Source: Aliiruegeria haliotis (GTDB lineage: Bacteria; Pseudomonadota; Alphaproteobacteria; Rhodobacterales; Rhodobacteraceae). From it: DNA of 64,000 bases. Below are positions 60,700-64,000 of this stretch, piece by piece. The notes under the pieces were generated by a model that saw only the letters and a program-made list of their open reading frames with translations, was not told the DNA's origin and made no database searches. Positions within the stretch are counted from its first letter, which is position 1, and each line of letters starts with the position of its first letter. The stretch lies in contig NZ_PVTD01000003.1 in assembly GCF_003003255.1 (NCBI RefSeq), positions 248,001 to 312,000 of the forward strand, read 5' to 3'. The position numbers and the translations under genes are program-made.

Positions 60700-61029
60700 C
60701 TACTCCAGCATCGTCACCGTGAGTTCGAATGACGCGTACCACCCCGCGAGGTCCTTGATCTCCGCGTCCGTCAACGGCTCTGCCATCAACGTCATCCGCC
60801 GATCCTCCCGTTTTCCGTCGCGAAAGCCCTTGAGGCTCTTTTCGAGATACAGGGCCGGTTGGCCGGCAAGGTTGGGCACGTCCGGGACCTTGGACAAGCC
60901 ATCCTTGCCATGACAGGCGGAGCATTTCCGCGCCAGTTTCTGACCGTTTTCAAGGTCCGCTGCCAGGGTGGGAAGGGCAGAGAGGGAGAGGGCCGACATC
61001 AGGATGCCGGTCAACAGGGGACGTGCCAT
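60700..61029 (-). CDS. Periplasmic c-type cytochrome
   Basis: A 109-residue class I cytochrome c. The signal peptide MARPLLTGILMSALSLSALPTLA is cleaved before ADLENGQ, and CSACHGKDG is the haem site. The ATG at 61029 is chosen because it gives a clean signal peptide. It follows the PQQ-type dehydrogenase after a hairpin and is the likely electron acceptor of that enzyme or of the GMC oxidoreductase. Confidence 0.88.
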   Translation of the reverse strand: MARPLLTGILMSALSLSALPTLAADLENGQKLARKCSACHGKDGLSKVPDVPNLAGQPALYLEKSLKGFRDGKREDRRMTLMAEPLTDAEIKDLAGWYASFELTVTMLE

Positions 61030-61064
61030 GATTTTCCAGGTTTTCCAGGTGTGAGGTAAGCAAA

Positions 61065-61092
61065 GGGCTGGCCGCATTGCGGCGGCCAGCCC
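61065..61092 (-). terminator. Strong hairpin between dehydrogenase and cytochrome genes
   Basis: A perfect 11-bp stem (61065-61075 with 61082-61092, six-base loop) lies 10 bases after the dehydrogenase stop and is followed by TTTGCTTA on the minus strand. It could partly terminate transcription before the cytochrome gene or protect the upstream mRNA. Confidence 0.6.
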
Positions 61093-61102
61093 GGGAGAGG
61101 TG

Positions 61103-62344
61103 TCACTCGGCGGAGTAGCTGATCCGATAGATCGCATTCGCGAAGTCATCAGAAACGAGAAGGGATCCATCCTTCATCGAGATCACGTCGACCGGGCGAC
61201 CATCGTATTCACCGTTTTCATCGATCCATCCCTCGGCAAAGGGCTCGGTCGTCACGTTGCCATCAGCGTCGATGAAGCTGACCATGACCCGCGCGCCCAC
61301 CGGCTCGGTACGGTTCCAGGACCCGTGCTGGGCCGAGAAGATCGCGTTCTTGTACTTCTCCGGGAACATCTTGCCAGTGTAGAAGGACATGCCGAGGTCC
61401 GCCGCATGGGCGATGGTTTCGGAGACCGGGTGGACGACATCAACCGGGACCTCTTCGCCGGCATATTCGTTGGTCCGCACGGTTCCGCCACCAAACCACG
61501 GGTGGCCGAAGTGCTGGCCGGCCTCGGTCTGACGGTTGATTTCACCCGGCGGGATATCGTCCCCCATGCCGTCGACCTGGTTGTCGGTGAACCAAAGCTC
61601 GCCAGTCTCGGGATGGAAATCGTGGCCGACCGAGTTGCGGATGCCGTAGGTATAGACCTCACGCCCAGTGCCGTCGCGGTTCATCCGGATCATGCCGCCG
61701 ATCCCGACCTCATTGTAGAGGTCCAGTTTCTCGGCCGGTGCCACGTTGAATGGCTGTCCAAGTGAAATGTAGAGCTTGTCATCCGGGCCGACCTTGATGA
61801 CGCGGGCGGTGTGATTGTAGCTCTCTTCGTCCACCGGGATCAGATCGCCCTGCGGAACGATGGGAACGGCGACCACGTCGGGGCTCTCATGGAAGAACTC
61901 CGCCGCAGGGTACATCATCACGCGGTTTCGCTCTGCGATGAACAGAAAACCGTCCTTGGAGAAGGCCACACCGTTGGGCACGTCCAACTCCAGCGACGGC
62001 GCGAAATCCTTGACCTCGTCGGCCACGCGGTTGCGGTCGCGGTCCATCACGGCCCAGACCTTGGACTTTTTTGTACCCACGAAAAGGACGGTCCCCTGCG
62101 GTGCCATTGCCATGTGCCGGGCATCCGGCACCAGGGCATACAGCTCGATCTTGAAGCCCTCGGGCAGCGTGATGCCTTCCAGCACCTCGCGGATGGAGTC
62201 CGCCTGCGGCCCCTCCTGTTCGATAAAGGTGTGTTCCTTGGTGCCAGTGACCTTGAAGGCCCCCAGTTTCTCAAGGTTGCTCTGGGCCAGTCCCGGCCCG
62301 GCCAGAAGCGTAAGGGCCGTGGCTGCGGTTGCAAGTGTCTTCAT
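61103..62344 (-). CDS. PQQ-dependent sugar (sorbosone-type) dehydrogenase
   Basis: A 413-residue periplasmic six-bladed propeller of the glucose/sorbosone dehydrogenase family. The signal peptide ends LAQ. PNGVAFSKDGFLFIAERNRV, GIRNSVGHDFHPETGELWFTDN and IFSAQHGSWNRTEP are family segments, with His in the active-site region. It would oxidise aldoses or aldehydes with PQQ and pass electrons to the nearby cytochrome. GGGAGGACACC precedes the start. Confidence 0.88.
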   Translation of the reverse strand: MKTLATAATALTLLAGPGLAQSNLEKLGAFKVTGTKEHTFIEQEGPQADSIREVLEGITLPEGFKIELYALVPDARHMAMAPQGTVLFVGTKKSKVWAVMDRDRNRVADEVKDFAPSLELDVPNGVAFSKDGFLFIAERNRVMMYPAAEFFHESPDVVAVPIVPQGDLIPVDEESYNHTARVIKVGPDDKLYISLGQPFNVAPAEKLDLYNEVGIGGMIRMNRDGTGREVYTYGIRNSVGHDFHPETGELWFTDNQVDGMGDDIPPGEINRQTEAGQHFGHPWFGGGTVRTNEYAGEEVPVDVVHPVSETIAHAADLGMSFYTGKMFPEKYKNAIFSAQHGSWNRTEPVGARVMVSFIDADGNVTTEPFAEGWIDENGEYDGRPVDVISMKDGSLLVSDDFANAIYRISYSAE

Positions 62345-62427
62345 GGTGTCCTCCCATTTGATCGAGTTTCATCGCGGGGCGCGAGAACCTCACGCCCCGT
62401 GATCCGCTTTGCCTGTCGCCTTGGTTG

Positions 62428-63999
62428 TCAGATGTTGTTCTTGCCCATCTCCGCGGCGATGAAGTCGGCCTGACGGATGGCAAGTGCCACGATGGTCAGG
62501 GTCGGGTTCTCGGCCGCGCCGGTGGTGAACTGGCTGCCGTCCGAGATGAACAGGTTGGCAATGTCATGCGTCTGCCCGTGCTTGTTCACCACGCCGTCAC
62601 GCGAGTTTTCGGACATCCGGTTGGTGCCGAGGTTGTGCGTGGACGGATAGGGTGGCGTCGGGAAGACCCGGGTCGCCCCAACCGCTTCGTAGACGGCCAT
62701 ACCCTGTTTGTAGGCGTGGTTGCGCATCGCGACGTCGTTCGGGTGGTCGTCGAAGTGCACGTTGGGCGCCGGCAAGCCGTATTGATCCTTCACGTCGTGG
62801 TTGAGCGTGATGCGGTTGGTCTCCTGCGGCATGTCCTCGCCGACGATCCACATTCCCGCCATGTTCTCGTAGCTGTCGAGCGCGGTTGTGAACTCGCGCC
62901 CCCAGCCACCGGGATCGAGGAAGGCGGCCATGAAGGGCAGGCCAAGCGCCAGCGTCTCCAACTCGTAACCACCGACAAAACCGCGTGAGGGATCGTGACG
63001 CGCCTCGTCCTGGATGATGCCCGCCATTGTGGTGCCGCGCCACATCTTCACCGGCTTGTCGAACACCGCATAGACCGAGCCGGTCATGTGCCGCATGTAG
63101 TTGCGCCCGACCTGTCCGGAGCTGTTGGCCAGCCCTTCGGGGAACATGTTTGAGGCCGAGTTCAGCAACAGCCGCGGGCTTTCGATCGAGTTCCCCGCCA
63201 CGCAGACAATGCGCGCCTTTTGCAGATGCTGGTTGCCGTCGGCATCGGCATAGAGCACGCCCGTCACCTTGCCGCTGTCGTCATGCTCGATCTTCAACAC
63301 ATGGGCCCGCTCGCGCACTTCCAGATTCCCCGTCGCCTCGCCGCGCGGAATGTCCGTATAGGCTGCCGACCACTTGGCACCCCATTTGCAGCCCTGGAAG
63401 CAGAACCCGGTCTGCTGGCAGGCCGCACGGTCATCATTGCTGGCCGAGTTGATCGCCATGCGGCCGGTGCTGACCTCTTCGTAGCCAAGCGCCTTGGCCC
63501 CGGCTTCGAACACCTTGTAGTTGTTGTTGCCCGGCAGCCCGGCGCGGTCCCCGGTGCGGGTGACGCCTAGCTTGTTTTCGGCCTTGGTGTAGTAGTCGTC
63601 CATCTCGCGGGGATCGATCGGCCAGTCGAGCAGGTTCGCGCCCTGCACGGGGCCATAGGTCGTCGCCGCTTTCCACTCGTGGTCCTGGAAGCGCAGCGAC
63701 GCGCCGGCCCAGTGCGTGGTGGTGCCGCCAACCGCCTTCACGATCCATGCCGGCAGACCGGAGAAGTCGTTCGCGACCCGCCAGTCACCCGATGTGGTGC
63801 GCGCATCGAGCCAGGCCAGCTGACCAAAGCTCTCCCACTCGTCGTTGATATAGTCCTCGGGCAGGTAACGTCCGCCAGCTTCCAGTGAAACGACGCTGAC
63901 GCCCTTCTGGGCCAGTTCGTTCGCCAAAACGCCGCCGCCGGCGCCGGTTCCGATGATGACGACAACGCTGTCGTCGCTCAGTTCAAATGGTGCAGCCAT
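62428..63999 (-). CDS. GMC-family oxidoreductase (gluconate 2-dehydrogenase-like)
   Basis: A 523-residue flavoprotein. The FAD dinucleotide motif VVIIGTGAGGGVLANELAQKG is near the N-terminus, TTTHWAGASLRF in the middle, and NLFISDGSQFTTGAAENPTLTIVALAIRQADFI at the C-terminus. A conserved cysteine-rich segment CQQTGFCFQGCKWGAKWS (about residues 200-217) is usual in the periplasmic gluconate-dehydrogenase type. The start is one base inside the window edge; a small gamma subunit, which often lies upstream, would be outside. Confidence 0.88.
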   Translation of the reverse strand: MAAPFELSDDSVVVIIGTGAGGGVLANELAQKGVSVVSLEAGGRYLPEDYINDEWESFGQLAWLDARTTSGDWRVANDFSGLPAWIVKAVGGTTTHWAGASLRFQDHEWKAATTYGPVQGANLLDWPIDPREMDDYYTKAENKLGVTRTGDRAGLPGNNNYKVFEAGAKALGYEEVSTGRMAINSASNDDRAACQQTGFCFQGCKWGAKWSAAYTDIPRGEATGNLEVRERAHVLKIEHDDSGKVTGVLYADADGNQHLQKARIVCVAGNSIESPRLLLNSASNMFPEGLANSSGQVGRNYMRHMTGSVYAVFDKPVKMWRGTTMAGIIQDEARHDPSRGFVGGYELETLALGLPFMAAFLDPGGWGREFTTALDSYENMAGMWIVGEDMPQETNRITLNHDVKDQYGLPAPNVHFDDHPNDVAMRNHAYKQGMAVYEAVGATRVFPTPPYPSTHNLGTNRMSENSRDGVVNKHGQTHDIANLFISDGSQFTTGAAENPTLTIVALAIRQADFIAAEMGKNNI

Positions 64000-64000
64000 T

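Noticed and set aside
1-64000. Prophage, insertion sequence, CRISPR, tRNA or rRNA
   Set aside because: No transposase, integrase, phage gene, regularly spaced repeats or recognisable RNA gene was found on reading the window.

Overview
The window is ordinary chromosomal DNA of a high-GC alphaproteobacterium, most likely a member of the Rhodobacterales (Roseobacter/Rhodobacter group). The strongest evidence is the arrangement hemN - fnrL - usp - ccoNOQP - ccoGHIS with FNR-type boxes in the control regions, the alphaproteobacterial flagellar order fliI / flgB-flgC-fliE-fliQ-flgF-flgG-flgA-flgH, and the choXWV-betI-betA choline locus. No tRNA, rRNA, CRISPR array, transposase or phage gene was recognised.

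Layout. 1-7.4 kb: end of hemE, a UPF0126 membrane protein, hemF, a lipoprotein, an SDR, an RsmC-like methyltransferase, clpS, a HAD hydrolase and a SPOR-tailed D,D-carboxypeptidase. 7.4-19 kb: a micro-oxic respiration locus with ccoS, ccoI, ccoH and ccoG (assembly), ccoP, ccoQ, ccoO and ccoN (cbb3 oxidase), a universal stress protein, the oxygen sensor fnrL and the oxygen-independent haem gene hemN. Three perfect FNR boxes, one near-perfect box and one weak box lie between these genes. 19-25 kb: flagellar genes fliL-like, flgH, flgA, flgG, flgF, fliQ, fliE, flgC and flgB, with fliI divergent. 25-34 kb: a DASS-type anion transporter, a copper efflux module (copA-cueR with divergent copZ), aroC, a periplasmic thioredoxin with ccdA, a DMT exporter and HU. 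34-39 kb: AMP nucleosidase and adenine deaminase (purine salvage), then a DUF1810 gene overlapping a YeeZ-like SDR. 39-42.5 kb: a second flagellar operon, fliF-fliH-fliN-fliP. 42.7-45.6 kb: a DEAD-box RNA helicase and a gene-poor stretch. 45.9-50.3 kb: one very large multidomain, probably secreted, protein. 50.5-54.3 kb: a three-subunit molybdenum hydroxylase with a coupled MoaD-like protein. 54.5-59.8 kb: choline/betaine ABC importer, BetI repressor and choline dehydrogenase. 60-64 kb: a small stress protein, a c-type cytochrome, a PQQ-type sugar dehydrogenase and a GMC oxidoreductase.

How it fits together. At falling oxygen FnrL would switch on the high-affinity cbb3 oxidase, its copper and haem assembly factors, usp and hemN, while HemF serves when oxygen is present. 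CopA/CopZ/CueR handle cytosolic copper excess, and CcoI supplies copper to the oxidase. The choline and PQQ/GMC genes suit a marine heterotroph oxidising osmolytes and sugars or alcohols. The least explained parts are the 1466-residue protein at 45.9-50.3 kb, an unassigned perfect FNR box next to a terminator at about 12.1 kb, and an SDR that lacks its catalytic lysine.
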